64,000 nucleotides of DNA from JACQAP01 sp035275265 (GTDB taxonomy: Bacteria; Pseudomonadota; Gammaproteobacteria; Burkholderiales; JACQAP01): contig DATENC010000012.1 in NCBI GenBank assembly GCA_035275265.1, forward strand, positions 1-64,000. Reading direction: 5' to 3'. Positions 1 through 9,697 of the stretch are shown here, one piece after another. The notes beneath the pieces were generated by a model. It did no database searches and was not told the origin of the DNA. It was given only the letters and a program-made list of their open reading frames with translations. The translations under genes were made by a program, and so were the position numbers. How positions within the stretch are numbered: the stretch's first letter is position 1; every line of letters begins with the position of its first letter.

Positions 1-21
1 CAGGTCTACCTCCCAACCGTT

Positions 22-138
22 TGCTTGGCGGCCATAGCGAGGTGGACCCACGCCTTCCCATCCCGAACAGGACGGTGAAACGCCTCAGCGCCGATGCTAG
101 TGCGGATTGCCCGCGCGAAAGTAGGTCACCGCCAGGCG
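22..138 (+). rRNA. rrf: 5S ribosomal RNA
   Basis: The segment has the 5S core (CCCATCCCGAACAGGACGG, then the AGTAGGTCACCGCC 3' arm). Its ends, TGCTTGGCG at 22 and CGCCAGGCG at 130-138, pair as the terminal helix I, which sets the boundaries to within a base or two. The CCCGAACAGGACxGTGAAACG stretch is typical of betaproteobacterial 5S. The 16S and 23S genes of the operon would lie to the left, outside the window. Confidence 0.95.
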
Positions 139-147
139 CCCCCAGTG

Positions 148-184
148 AAAAGGCCCATCCCGCAAGGGGTGGGCCTTTTTATTT
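148..184 (+). terminator. Rho-independent terminator of the rRNA operon
   Basis: A GGCCCATCCC/GGGGTGGGCC stem with a short GCAA loop is followed by a T-run (TTTTTATTT). It sits 10 nt after the 5S 3' end, so it most likely ends the rRNA transcript. Confidence 0.9.
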
Positions 185-459
185 GGCGTTCTTGGATGGT
201 GGAAACGGCAGGACCCGACCAACTCAAAGCGGCCTGATGCCGAGCACTTTCGCGGGGCCGGGAGTGCAGGCTGACTTCCGGACGGGCTGACCTTATGTAG
301 GTCACCGCCGCCCGTTGTGAATCCAATCACACCTGTTCGTCGTAAATATTCCCTGATTCCAATGGCAATCCTCACACGAGCCGCGCATACCTTTTTGTGT
401 AAATTGCCTACTGTGGGCTGGTGCTCATATGGACCAGCAAACTGTAAAAGGAGCGAATC
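185..459. other. Intergenic region, no gene seen
   Basis: About 275 nt between the rRNA terminator and the small ORF at 460. It has no convincing ORF or RNA fold. It presumably carries the promoter of the 460 gene. Confidence 0.5.
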
Positions 460-675
460 ATGAAACTGACCAAAACGGATATCGTGGAATGCATCCTGGC
501 GTTCATTGGAATAGTCGGCTTGCTTGCGTATATTCATGTAACAGCAGAAACCTACCAATCGGTCGCCCTGCAAATCTCGCCGATGATGATCCGGGCAGAT
601 TGGACGATTCAGGCCGATGCCGGAAATTCCGCCCTTCGATTCCGCAAAGCGGCGCTGACAGACGCGCCGGTTTGA
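460..675 (+). CDS. Small single-pass membrane protein, unknown function
   Basis: A 71-residue product. A good Shine-Dalgarno (AAAAGGAG) lies 8 nt before the ATG, and this is the main reason to accept the gene. Residues about 8-30 form one hydrophobic helix (IVECILAFIGIVGLLAYIHV), followed by a short polar tail with mixed charge. I do not recognise a family. A longer overlapping frame starting at 429 lacks a ribosome site. The topology suggests an inner-membrane peptide. The alternative is a chance ORF. Confidence 0.5.
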   Translation: MKLTKTDIVECILAFIGIVGLLAYIHVTAETYQSVALQISPMMIRADWTIQADAGNSALRFRKAALTDAPV

Positions 676-876
676 GAGACATCGCGCCCAAATTTGGGTG
701 CTAAGGCGCCATCCGCTTCCAACTAGTAGTCTTGACCGGCAAGGGGCGGCGGTGCGAGCGTGCTCTGGATTTTCGGCTTGGCGCCGTTGTTCGCGGGCGT
801 GCAGATCACCTCATCCGCGGCTATGATTCCTGGGATCGCAGTTTCCGAGTTCACGGGTCCAGAGGGTGAGGTAAAT

Positions 877-3432
877 ATGCAAAGAATCGTTTTTTTCGGT
901 CTGCTCTTTGCAGCACTGTTCTGTGGGAGCGCGTCCGGCGCAACAACAGCGATCGTTTCGTCCTGCGCGCCCGGCAAGGAGCCGACCAAGCAGACACTGG
1001 TCGGAATGCTGACCGTACACGTGATCTGCGATCGCGTGATATTCGAGATACCACCCCCTGGGCTTGATCGCGACCTGCTCGTCAATACCGAGTTTGCGGC
1101 GCTTTCTACCGGTATCGATTTCGTTGCACCGGGCTCCGTGGTCGACAACCGCGTTGTCCGGTTGATCAGGCTGGGTAACAAGATTCTTCTCGAAGACGTG
1201 CGTTACGAAATTCTGAAACGGGAACAGCCGAACCTGCAGCGCGGTGTCGAGGCGGCCTCGCTACGCACCGTGATCAGGGTCTTCGACATCATCGGCGAGG
1301 GTACGGGAGGCGCTCCGCAGATCGACGTGACCAGCGTATTCACCAGCGAAGTACCGGCGGGCTTCGCGCTCGATCTGATGCGCCACTTCCACATGCGCGC
1401 GGTCGACCCGAAGCGCTCCTACGTCCAAACCGTCAAAGTTTTCCCCGGAAGCGTCGACGTGCGCTTCTATCAGACCTGGATGGCCGACCCGGCAGAACTG
1501 CGTGCGGCCACCGACACTGAGGACCGCCCGGCCACGCTCGGTTTCATTTTTCACGCCAGCATCCTGGCGCTGCCGCAGACGCCGATGCGCGGGCGCTATG
1601 CGGATGACCGCGTTGGCTACTTTACGGTGCCTTTCGATGACTACGGTACCGGCGAGCACGGGAGAGTGCGCCGCGCATACATCCAGCGTTATCGGCTGGA
1701 AAAAAAAGATACCGCGGCAGAATTGTCCGAACCGGTTAAGCCGATCGTGTTCTACCTGAGCCAAGAAGTACCCGACCAGTGGCGTCCGTACATCAAGCGC
1801 GGCATCGAGGATTGGCAGAGAGTTTTCGAGCACGCGGGATTCCGCAATGCCATCATCGCGCGCGATGCGCCGACGCCGCAGGAGGATCCGAACTGGGACC
1901 CGGAGGACGTGCGCTACAACGTGGTGCGCTGGACACCTAGCGGCCGGCAGAACGCGATGGGCCCGGCGGTGATCGACCCGCGCAGCGGCGAGGTCATCTC
2001 CTCGCACGCGATCTTCTGGCACGACGTGTTGCGGTTGGTGGAGACCTGGTACTTCACCCAGGTCGGACCGCTCGACCCGCGTGCGCGCAAGCTGCCGCTG
2101 CCTGCGGAGATCACAGGCGAGCTGCTGCGTTACATCGTCACGCACGAGATCGGCCATGCGCTGGGGTTACGTCACAACTTCAAGGGGCATTCGGCCTATT
2201 CAATCGCACAACTACGTAGTCGCGAATGGACAGAGAAGTGGGGCAACTCGGCCTCCATCATGGATTATTCACGGCTCAATTACGTTGCCCAACCCGGCGA
2301 TAACGCATACCTACTTCCAAAGTTCGGACCCTATGATTACTTCGCGATCGAGTGGGGATACAAGCAGTTCACGCAGATCGCGGTCGTCGACGGTAAGAGA
2401 GTCAACCAGGTAATGCTCAGTGACACCGAGTGGAGCCGCCTTGATCAAATGGCGGCGCAACAGGTCACCAATCCGATGTTGCGCTACGGGGGCGAGGATG
2501 ACGCGGCTGCGGTGGACCCACAAGTCGGCATGCATGTGGTCGGCGCCGACCCGATCGATGCCGCAGACCTCGGACTCCGGAACATCGACCGGGTAATGCC
2601 GATGCTGATCCCCGGGACGACGCAACTCGGCGGCAGCTACGCGCGCATGGCCGAGTTGTACGAAACATTGATCACGCAGCGCCATCGGGAACTGCTGGCG
2701 GTAGTCAAGTTGGTGGGTGGCGTGGAGGAGACGCGTTATCAGGCCGGGCGCGGCTCGGCGCCGCCGTTCCAACCGGTCCCGGCGGAGCGTCAGCGGGCTG
2801 CGGTGAAATTCCTGCTCGATCGCGCCTTTTCCACCCCAGTAGCGCTGCTGGATCGGGACGTCATGTATCGCATGGCGCCTTACGCAGGCGCGAATGCACT
2901 GCAGGGGTCCAACGTGCAGTTGCTGCGCAGACTTGTCGGTACAGGCGTATTCGAGCGTATGGCAGAGGCACGTGAGCTGGATCCTGCCATCAAGGGCTAT
3001 ACGGGCATCGACATGCTCTACGACCTGAATGACGGACTGTTCCGCGAACTGGCAGCGCCTGCCCCGGTCATCGAGTTGTATCGCCGCAACCTGCAACGCA
3101 ATTACGTGCTGCTGTTGCTGGTGGCAACGGGAACCGAGAGCGATCCCCAAACGGTTTCGAACGCGATCGACGCACGTAGTGCCGATTCCACTCCGCTGAG
3201 TCTGCAAGCCCGGCATCTTTCGAGCCAAAACCAGCGGGCTGTAAATTCGCCTCTTTCCGATGTCGCGCAGCAATACCGGAAGGATGGTCATCCCAGCGAG
3301 TATCGCGCCGCGTTGCGCCTGGGGGTGGTAGACCTGCACTCCAAGATCGAAGGTGCAATCAGCCGGGTGAAGCATCCGGCGACGCTGGCGCTGTTGCGCG
3401 AACTCAAGGCGCAACTGGAACGCGTGCCCTGA
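877..3432 (+). CDS. Secreted zinc-dependent metalloprotease (metzincin type, DUF4953/DUF5117-like)
   Basis: An 851-residue exported protein. The start is set at 877 rather than the upstream in-frame 760: 877 follows GAGGTGAGG and begins a clear signal peptide (MQRIVFFGLLFAALFCGSASG, cleavage near residue 21). The metzincin zinc motif HEIGHALGLRH lies at residues 423-433, with His423, His427 and His433 as ligands and Glu424 as the base. A Met-turn (SIMDYS) follows about 35 residues later. The N-terminal 400 residues and the C-terminal helical region match the layout of the large bacterial DUF5117/DUF4953 proteases, usually 800-900 residues. It is expected to act in the periplasm or outside the cell. 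The substrate is unknown. Confidence 0.85.
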   Translation: MQRIVFFGLLFAALFCGSASGATTAIVSSCAPGKEPTKQTLVGMLTVHVICDRVIFEIPPPGLDRDLLVNTEFAALSTGIDFVAPGSVVDNRVVRLIRLGNKILLEDVRYEILKREQPNLQRGVEAASLRTVIRVFDIIGEGTGGAPQIDVTSVFTSEVPAGFALDLMRHFHMRAVDPKRSYVQTVKVFPGSVDVRFYQTWMADPAELRAATDTEDRPATLGFIFHASILALPQTPMRGRYADDRVGYFTVPFDDYGTGEHGRVRRAYIQRYRLEKKDTAAELSEPVKPIVFYLSQEVPDQWRPYIKRGIEDWQRVFEHAGFRNAIIARDAPTPQEDPNWDPEDVRYNVVRWTPSGRQNAMGPAVIDPRSGEVISSHAIFWHDVLRLVETWYFTQVGPLDPRARKLPLPAEITGELLRYIVTHEIGHALGLRHNFKGHSAYSIAQLRSREWTEKWGNSASIMDYSRLNYVAQPGDNAYLLPKFGPYDYFAIEWGYKQFTQIAVVDGKRVNQVMLSDTEWSRLDQMAAQQVTNPMLRYGGEDDAAAVDPQVGMHVVGADPIDAADLGLRNIDRVMPMLIPGTTQLGGSYARMAELYETLITQRHRELLAVVKLVGGVEETRYQAGRGSAPPFQPVPAERQRAAVKFLLDRAFSTPVALLDRDVMYRMAPYAGANALQGSNVQLLRRLVGTGVFERMAEARELDPAIKGYTGIDMLYDLNDGLFRELAAPAPVIELYRRNLQRNYVLLLLVATGTESDPQTVSNAIDARSADSTPLSLQARHLSSQNQRAVNSPLSDVAQQYRKDGHPSEYRAALRLGVVDLHSKIEGAISRVKHPATLALLRELKAQLERVP

Positions 3433-3575
3433 ATCGATCGCTACGCGGTAGCCCTGATTGGCTGCAGTCGTGAACTGCGCACGCGAGCAGGAGTCGGTCG
3501 AAAGGGGGATCCAGAAATAAGCAGGGTGCAATATCCGCTTTTGATTGGAGTCGAGACGTCCGGGAGATATCGTCC

Positions 3576-5729
3576 ATGCTCAAGTCCATCATCCGAGCGC
3601 TTCTGAAGGTACTGTTTCGCGTACACGTGGAAGGCGACACGAACCATTTCACCCAGCCCCGGCTGCTCATCATCGCCAACCATCAGTCTTTCCTCGACGG
3701 CCTGATCCTGGGGGCATTCCTGCCGATCGATCCGGTATTCGTAGTGCACACCGAGGTGACCCGCAATTGGTTTTTCCGGCTGGTGTTGCGTCTTAGCGAC
3801 TACCTGGCGGTGGATCCCACCAACCCGATGGCGATGAAACGCGTGGTGCGGCTGATCGAAACCGGCCGCCCGGTAGTGATTTTCCCGGAAGGGCGCATCA
3901 CCATTACCGGAAGTCTGATGAAGGTCTACGACGGTCCCGCATTCGTCGCCGCGAGGACCCGGGCCGTCATCGTGCCGGTGCGTCTGGACGGGGCCGCGCG
4001 CACGTTCTTCAGCCGACTATCGGGAAGCAATCCGCGCGAGCTGTTTCCGAGGATCACTTTGTCTATCCAGCCCCCGGCCTCGATCGTCATGCCGAAGGAA
4101 GGCACCGGCCGGATGCGCCGCAGGAAAGCCGGGGAGGGCATGCGCAAGATCATGCAGGAGATGATCTTCCGCTCGCGCCCGGATCAGACCCTGTACACGG
4201 CGTTGATCGACGCCATGCAAATCTACGGCCGGGGCCGGAGAGTGGTGGAGGACATGCGTCGGACCGAGTTCTCCTACAACGCGCTTCTTAAGATGACGCT
4301 AGTGCTGGGGTTGCTGGTGAAGCGCGTCAGCGGGCGGGGCGACACAGTCGGGATTCTCATGCCGAACCTTGCAGCCACACTGTGCATGGTGATCGGAACG
4401 ACCGCATTTCGCCGCGTGCCGGCGATGCTCAACTACACGGCGGGAACCGACGGCATCCAGAGTGCCTGCGTGGCGGCGAAGGTCTCCACCATCGTCACGT
4501 CCCGCAAGTTCCTGGATACGGCGCGGCTTCAGACGCAGGTGGTTGCATTGCGCAATGTCAGGGTCGTTTATCTCGAGGACTTGCAGCCGACCGTCAACCT
4601 CGCGGTCAAGCTCTGGGCCGTGGTCCACCTGATTTTTCCCCGGTTGCTCGGCAGGGGTGTGGATCCCGAGTCGCCGGCCGTGGTGCTATTTACCTCTGGG
4701 TCGGAAGGCCGACCCAAGGGTGTGGTGCTTTCGCACCGCGCCATTCTCTCCAACATCGCGCAGATCCGCGCCATTACCGACTTCTCGGTGGAAGACCGGA
4801 TTTTCAACGCGCTGCCGGTCTTTCACTCGTTCGGTCTGGTCGCAGGCGGGCTGCTGCCGATGCTGACCGGCATCAAGCTGTTTCTCTATCCCTCGCCGCT
4901 GCACTACCGCCTGATTCCCGAAATCATCTACGATCGCAGTTGCACCATTCTTTTCGGAACCAGCACCTTTCTGAACAACTATGCCAAGTTCGCGCATCCC
5001 TACGATTTCTACCGCGTGCGCTACGTCGTTGCTGGCGCCGAGAAGCTGTCGCAATCGGTACGCGACCTGTGGACCGAGAAATTCGGCGTGCGTGTCTACG
5101 AAGGTTATGGAGTGACGGAGACGTCGCCGGTCATTTCGGTCAACGCTCCCATGGCGACTCGCATCGGCAGTGTCGGCCAGCTGCTTCCCGGAATGGAGGC
5201 CAGGCTCGTGCCGGTGGCCGGCATCGAGCGCGGCGGCGTGTTGCACGTAAGCGGCCCCAACGTCATGCTCGGTTATTTGTACTACGAGAATCCCGGAGTG
5301 CTTGTGCCGCCACGTTCGGAGCTTGGCTCGGGCTGGCATGAAACCGGCGACGTGGTGGATATCGACGACGACGGATTTGTGTTCATCCTCGGACGCGTCA
5401 AGCGTTTTGCCAAGGTAGCGGGCGAGATGATCTCGCTGGAGGTGGTCGAGAAGATTGCCGTGGCTGCATCGCCGGAATTCCAGCATGCGGCATCTTCGCG
5501 ACCGGACGAACGCCGCGGCGAGGCGATCGTGCTCTTCACTACCGACCCTGCGTTGACCCGCGAGCGCTTGCAGCAGACCGCGCACGTGCTGGGCTCGTCC
5601 GAAATCGCGGTGGCCAGGGAAATTCTCAATGTGCAGGAAATCCCGCTCCTGGGAACGGGAAAGGTAAACTACGTAAGGCTCAAGGAAGACGCCTGCCGCA
5701 CACGGGAAGTCGCTTCCAGTGCTGGCTAG
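3576..5729 (+). CDS. aas: Bifunctional 2-acylglycerophosphoethanolamine acyltransferase / acyl-[ACP] synthetase
   Basis: A 717-residue protein with two domains. Residues 1-190 are a PlsC-type acyltransferase with the NHxxxxD motif (N35-H36...D41) and the FPEGR substrate motif near residue 106. The remainder is an AMP-forming acyl-CoA/ACP synthetase with the P-loop TSGSEGRPKG, the GYGVTE motif and the TGD and GRVKR motifs. The arrangement and length match E. coli Aas, which re-acylates lysophosphatidylethanolamine at the inner membrane. No LplT flippase gene lies next to it. The start at 3576 begins directly with the acyltransferase fold. A gap of 143 nt separates it from the protease gene. 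Confidence 0.88.
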   Translation: MLKSIIRALLKVLFRVHVEGDTNHFTQPRLLIIANHQSFLDGLILGAFLPIDPVFVVHTEVTRNWFFRLVLRLSDYLAVDPTNPMAMKRVVRLIETGRPVVIFPEGRITITGSLMKVYDGPAFVAARTRAVIVPVRLDGAARTFFSRLSGSNPRELFPRITLSIQPPASIVMPKEGTGRMRRRKAGEGMRKIMQEMIFRSRPDQTLYTALIDAMQIYGRGRRVVEDMRRTEFSYNALLKMTLVLGLLVKRVSGRGDTVGILMPNLAATLCMVIGTTAFRRVPAMLNYTAGTDGIQSACVAAKVSTIVTSRKFLDTARLQTQVVALRNVRVVYLEDLQPTVNLAVKLWAVVHLIFPRLLGRGVDPESPAVVLFTSGSEGRPKGVVLSHRAILSNIAQIRAITDFSVEDRIFNALPVFHSFGLVAGGLLPMLTGIKLFLYPSPLHYRLIPEIIYDRSCTILFGTSTFLNNYAKFAHPYDFYRVRYVVAGAEKLSQSVRDLWTEKFGVRVYEGYGVTETSPVISVNAPMATRIGSVGQLLPGMEARLVPVAGIERGGVLHVSGPNVMLGYLYYENPGVLVPPRSELGSGWHETGDVVDIDDDGFVFILGRVKRFAKVAGEMISLEVVEKIAVAASPEFQHAASSRPDERRGEAIVLFTTDPALTRERLQQTAHVLGSSEIAVAREILNVQEIPLLGTGKVNYVRLKEDACRTREVASSAG

Positions 5730-5910
5730 GCAAGAATCGACAGGCCGAATTCCGTGGGCCGACCGGCACGCATCGTCGTCGATACCCGCGGACACAGTGC
5801 TCAATCCTGCGGGTAATCGTCCTTCTGCAGATCCATTCCATCGATCCTTGCTGAAACGGTTTCCTAGACTGGCGTAACGGCTTGTTAGAGATGCAACCAA
5901 TACAGTAGTC

Positions 5911-8145
5911 ATGACCGACCAGGCGCCAGACTATTCCAAGCTCCTCGAGTGCCTCGACGACCGTCTGCCGGCGTTTCGTCAGGCACTGCTCGACCACGCC
6001 AAGACCGACCTAGAACGAGTGCATGTGGCGGCGGGCGAGGTGCTCCTGCGCAAGGGTGAAAAGGCACGTGCGCTGTACGTGGTTGTTGCCGGGTTGCTGC
6101 GCGCCACGATTATTCAGGACGACGGAGGCGAACTTACGCTTTCGGTGTTCGGGCCCGGCGAGATGGCTGGCGAAATGGCAATCCTGGCGGGCGGCGGGGT
6201 TTACAGCGCGACCGTCTCTGCGGCTGAAGACGCCATACTCGTCAGGGTGCCACGCGAGGTCTTTGAAAGGATTGCGAAGTCCGCACCAAAGGCTGTTCGT
6301 GAGATGGCAAGTGGGATACGCCGGCGCCTTGCCCGTGACCAGCTTGCAATCGGCCTGCCGAAATTGTTCGGGCCGCTCGACGAAACCATGCTCCAGTATG
6401 TCGAGGAGCGAGTCGAGTGGGTGAGGCTGCACGCCGGTGACATGCTGTTTGCAGAGGGGGATAAGGGCGAGGATCTCTTCTTTGTGCTGGGCGGGCGTCT
6501 GCGCGCAGTAAGTGCTGATGGCCGGGTTCTCAATGAAATGACCCGGGGCGAAAGCATTGGCGAAATCGCCTTGCTGACCGGAGAGCCACGTACCGCGAGC
6601 GTGTTTGCCGTCCGCGACAGTGACTTGGTGCGCGTGTCGCGGCATGCATTCGACGAAATCGTCGCAACGTATCCCGCGGTCATGCAGACTATTACGCGCA
6701 TTGTAATACAGCGCCTGAGGGCGAAGGAGCAGCGAGGCACCGGCGCGAAGACGGGAAAGTGCGTTGCGGTGCTCGCCGCGGGTGTGCGGAATGCGACCGC
6801 GGAATTTACCGAGCGACTTGTGAAGGCGCTCGACCACATCGGCCCCACGCTGCATTTGTCGACTCAGCGGTTAGACACGCTCCTGAACCGTCCTGGAATT
6901 GCAGGGGCTGAAGAGGACGATGCGGCTGGCATCCGCCTGACGGCATGGCTGGACGAGCAGGAATCGCAGCACCAGTTTCTCGTGTATGAAACCGATGGAA
7001 CCCTCTCCCTCTGGACGCGACGTTGCCTACGTCAGGCGGATGAAATTCTATTGGTAGCGAACGCCGGTTCGGACCCCGTGCCCGGCCCTGTCGAGAAGAC
7101 GCTTCTGGGCACCAGGGACGGCATTTCGAAGGCACGGCAAAACCTGGTTCTGTTGCATCCCGACGGAAGCAATTTGCCGACAGGGACCTCGCATTGGTTC
7201 ATAGACCGCAATATTCAACGCAATTTCCACGTTCGTCTCGACACGCAAAACGACTTCGGGCGCTTGGCGCGCTGCCTGGGAGATGCGGCGATCGGACTCG
7301 TTCTCGGCGGCGGCGGCGCGCGTGGCTTGGCGCATATCGGCGTGGTTCGCGCGCTGCGCGAAGCAGGGGTACCGATCGACATGATCGGCGGCACCAGCAT
7401 GGGGGCTGTAATGGCGTCGCTGGTGGCGATGGACCAGGATTGGCATCAGATGCTTGAAACTAACCGGGAGGCATGGCTGCGCAGGAAACCGCACAAGGAA
7501 TATTCGCTGCCGTTCATTTCGCTGATCCGCAGCCGGCGGCTGGATAGCATGGCACAAAAAATTTGGGGCGAGATCGACATCGAAGATCTGTGGATTAGTT
7601 TTTTCTGTGTCTCCTGCAATCTTTCGACCAGCGCCGCGATGATCCACGAGCGTGGGGCGTTGTGGAAGGCGATCCGCGCCAGTGCCTCCCTTCCCGGAGT
7701 GTTCGTGCCGGTCTTGAGCGACGGCAACATATTAGTGGATGGAGGCCTGGTCAATAATCTGCCCGGGGACGTCATGCGCGAGCGAGCCTGTCGGACGCTA
7801 ATTGTTGTGGACGTCGGATCGGAGCACGAATTCACCTTCAAGCGGCCTGAGTTTCCTTCGCCATTGCAGTTTCTTCGCAGTCGCATCCTGCCGTTCGCGA
7901 CGAGGATCGAGGTTCCGCACATCGTCGACGTGCTTATACGCACGACCGATGTCAGCAGCAGCCAGAAAACGCGCGATGTCAAAAGAAACGCCGACGTCTG
8001 CCTCCGACCGCCGATCGATGCGTACGGCGTCCTGCAGTTCGAGTCGCTCGACGAGATCACCGAAGTTGGTTATCGCTACGCCAAAGCGAAGATCGAAGAA
8101 TTGCGAGGCGACAAATTGCTGGCCGGGATGTTCCAGGCGTCTTGA
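5911..8145 (+). CDS. Patatin-like phospholipase with two cyclic-nucleotide-binding domains (NTE family)
   Basis: A 744-residue protein. Two CAP_ED domains (about residues 30-130 and 165-270) precede a patatin hydrolase (about 455-640). The patatin part has the oxyanion loop GGGGARG, the nucleophile elbow GTSMG and the catalytic-dyad DGG (in DGGLVNNLP). This layout is that of bacterial neuropathy-target-esterase homologues, which deacylate lysophospholipids. The second CNB has the phosphate-binding cassette GEIALLTGEPRTAS with its Arg. In the first, the matching site reads GEMAILAGGGVYSAT and lacks the Arg, so only one domain may bind cNMP. It is followed convergently, 7 nt later, by a Crp-family gene. 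With aas upstream it suggests phospholipid turnover under cyclic-nucleotide control (inference). Confidence 0.85.
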   Translation: MTDQAPDYSKLLECLDDRLPAFRQALLDHAKTDLERVHVAAGEVLLRKGEKARALYVVVAGLLRATIIQDDGGELTLSVFGPGEMAGEMAILAGGGVYSATVSAAEDAILVRVPREVFERIAKSAPKAVREMASGIRRRLARDQLAIGLPKLFGPLDETMLQYVEERVEWVRLHAGDMLFAEGDKGEDLFFVLGGRLRAVSADGRVLNEMTRGESIGEIALLTGEPRTASVFAVRDSDLVRVSRHAFDEIVATYPAVMQTITRIVIQRLRAKEQRGTGAKTGKCVAVLAAGVRNATAEFTERLVKALDHIGPTLHLSTQRLDTLLNRPGIAGAEEDDAAGIRLTAWLDEQESQHQFLVYETDGTLSLWTRRCLRQADEILLVANAGSDPVPGPVEKTLLGTRDGISKARQNLVLLHPDGSNLPTGTSHWFIDRNIQRNFHVRLDTQNDFGRLARCLGDAAIGLVLGGGGARGLAHIGVVRALREAGVPIDMIGGTSMGAVMASLVAMDQDWHQMLETNREAWLRRKPHKEYSLPFISLIRSRRLDSMAQKIWGEIDIEDLWISFFCVSCNLSTSAAMIHERGALWKAIRASASLPGVFVPVLSDGNILVDGGLVNNLPGDVMRERACRTLIVVDVGSEHEFTFKRPEFPSPLQFLRSRILPFATRIEVPHIVDVLIRTTDVSSSQKTRDVKRNADVCLRPPIDAYGVLQFESLDEITEVGYRYAKAKIEELRGDKLLAGMFQAS

Positions 8146-8152
8146 GGCCCGC

Positions 8153-8845
8153 TTACCGATTTTCAGCGATTGAACGCAGGGCGTCCAAGTCTAGGATATC
8201 GAGGTAGTCGCGCTCGTGCTTGATGAAGGCGCGGCGAGACCAGTCGCGCAGGTTCTTGTTGACGCTTTCACGCGTCGCGCCGATGAAGTCGCCCAGTTCC
8301 TGCTGTGACAACTTTAGCTCGATCCGTACTCGGGCGCCACACTCCGTTCCGTGATTCCCGGCCAGCCAGAGCAATTGCTTCGCCAGCCTTGCTGGAATGT
8401 CGAGGAAGGTGCGGTCCTCTACACGGGTGGTGAGTTCCCGGATGCGGGCAGCGAGCACGGCCAAGAGCTTCATTGCAACCGGCGGCGAGGATGCGAGCAG
8501 GCCGTGGAACGCGCGCTTGTCCACCACTGCCAGCTCGCATGCCTCCAGCGCGGTTACAGTGGCCGAACGAGGTTTGCCGTCGAGAATGCCAATTTCGCCG
8601 AAAACCTCGCCCGAACCCATCATGTTGACGGCGGTATCGTCGCCATCGGTGCCCTGAGCAGTGACTTTCGCTCTACCTCGCAGAAGCACGAAAAATTCGG
8701 TGGCCGGCTCACCCTTGGAGACAATCGTTTCCTTCGGCTTGTACACTCTGGTTCTTGCGAGCTGTGACAGGCGGAGTAGATCGTCCTTTGTCAGCGCGTT
8801 GAAAAGCCAGACCCGCGACAGGTTGTCGATCAGATCGTCGGACAC
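8153..8845 (-). CDS. Crp/Fnr-family transcriptional regulator
   Basis: A 230-residue protein with an N-terminal cNMP-binding beta-roll whose phosphate-binding cassette is intact (FGEIGILDGKPRSAT). A long dimerisation helix and a C-terminal winged helix follow (LSQQELGDFIGATRESVNKN). It has no FNR-type N-terminal cysteine cluster, so it is more Crp-like than Fnr-like. It is divergent from the MBL hydrolase at 8912, with only 66 nt between the starts, and a CRP-like palindrome lies in that gap, so autoregulation is plausible. The effector is not known. Confidence 0.88.
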   Translation of the reverse strand: MSDDLIDNLSRVWLFNALTKDDLLRLSQLARTRVYKPKETIVSKGEPATEFFVLLRGRAKVTAQGTDGDDTAVNMMGSGEVFGEIGILDGKPRSATVTALEACELAVVDKRAFHGLLASSPPVAMKLLAVLAARIRELTTRVEDRTFLDIPARLAKQLLWLAGNHGTECGARVRIELKLSQQELGDFIGATRESVNKNLRDWSRRAFIKHERDYLDILDLDALRSIAENR

Positions 8846-8862
8846 GGCTTTTCACCTGCATC

Positions 8863-8878
8863 TGTGAAACAGTTCATA
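8863..8878. promoter_or_regulatory. CRP-like operator
   Basis: TGTGA-(aacagt)-TCATA matches the E. coli CRP consensus TGTGA-N6-TCACA at nine of ten defined positions. It sits between the divergent Crp-family gene (start 8845) and the MBL gene (start 8912). Confidence 0.5.
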
Positions 8879-8911
8879 GGAACGCCCGCAAGCCGCTAGT
8901 AGACTTCAGAC

Positions 8912-9697
8912 ATGCAACTCCTCTTTCTCGGTTCAGGCTCAGCGCATACCGTGGGCACTGACAACTTCCAGTCGAACATGATGTTGATCTCTGACAGCGG
9001 CCGGCGCCTGCTGATCGACTGCGGTTCGGACGTTCGCTGGTCGCTGGCAAAACAGGGCCTTTCTCACCTGGATGTTACCGACATTTACATCAGCCATCTG
9101 CATGCGGATCACATCGGCGGGCTCGAGTGCATCGGCTTCCAGACGAAATTCGACTCGCGTTGCAAGCGTCCGCATCTCTACATTGAAGCGTCTCTGGCCG
9201 CACCGCTCTGGAACCGGGCTCTGCGCGGGGGCATGGGCGTCATTTCCGGCACTGAGACTGAACTGAATTCCTTCTTCGACGTACGCGCCGTCACCGTAAA
9301 TCAACCGTTCGAATGGGAAGGCGCCCGCTTGGAGCCTATAGCCGCGGTGCATGTTTCCTGCCCGCAAACAACCGTCCACAGCTACGGCCTGTTGATCGAG
9401 CGCGATGAACATCGAACGTTTCTCACAACGGACACCCAGTTTACCCCGGCTCACCTGCACGACTACTACGTACGCGCCGATCTCATTTTTCACGACTGCG
9501 AAACGGGCCAGGCAAGGACCGGTGTTCATCCCAACTACGACGACCTGGTTCAACTGCCACCCGCGTTCCGCGCCAAGACCTGGCTCTATGGGTACCCGCC
9601 AGGGCCGCTGCCCGATGCTGTCGGTGCGGGTTTCCGCGGCTTTGTCAGGGCCGGCCAGTCGTTCGACCTCATGTTCAAGCGCGGTCCGGTCGATTAA
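8912..9697 (+). CDS. MBL-fold metallo-hydrolase, RNase Z/PhnP-like
   Basis: A 261-residue cytoplasmic protein. It starts with the beta-strand typical of RNase Z/PhnP-like members (MQLLFLGSGSAHT). The metal-binding HLHADH motif lies near residues 64-69. Further candidate ligands follow in VHVSC, TTDTQ, HDCE and GVHPNYDD. The substrate cannot be read from the sequence. The RNase Z/PhnP/cAMP-phosphodiesterase branch cleaves phosphodiesters, so a cyclic-nucleotide phosphodiesterase would fit the neighbouring Crp-family gene, but this is inference. Confidence 0.8.
   Translation: MQLLFLGSGSAHTVGTDNFQSNMMLISDSGRRLLIDCGSDVRWSLAKQGLSHLDVTDIYISHLHADHIGGLECIGFQTKFDSRCKRPHLYIEASLAAPLWNRALRGGMGVISGTETELNSFFDVRAVTVNQPFEWEGARLEPIAAVHVSCPQTTVHSYGLLIERDEHRTFLTTDTQFTPAHLHDYYVRADLIFHDCETGQARTGVHPNYDDLVQLPPAFRAKTWLYGYPPGPLPDAVGAGFRGFVRAGQSFDLMFKRGPVD

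Noticed and set aside
1261..2157. Long minus-strand ORF (298 codons) opposite the metalloprotease
   Set aside because: It is the antisense shadow of a gene with a signal peptide and zinc motif. It has low complexity, no ribosome site and no motif.
2311..3531. 406-codon minus-strand ORF
   Set aside because: Antisense of the metalloprotease 3' half, no recognisable protein features.
4686..5912. 408-codon minus-strand ORF opposite aas
   Set aside because: Shadow frame. The plus strand shows the full AMP-binding motifs.
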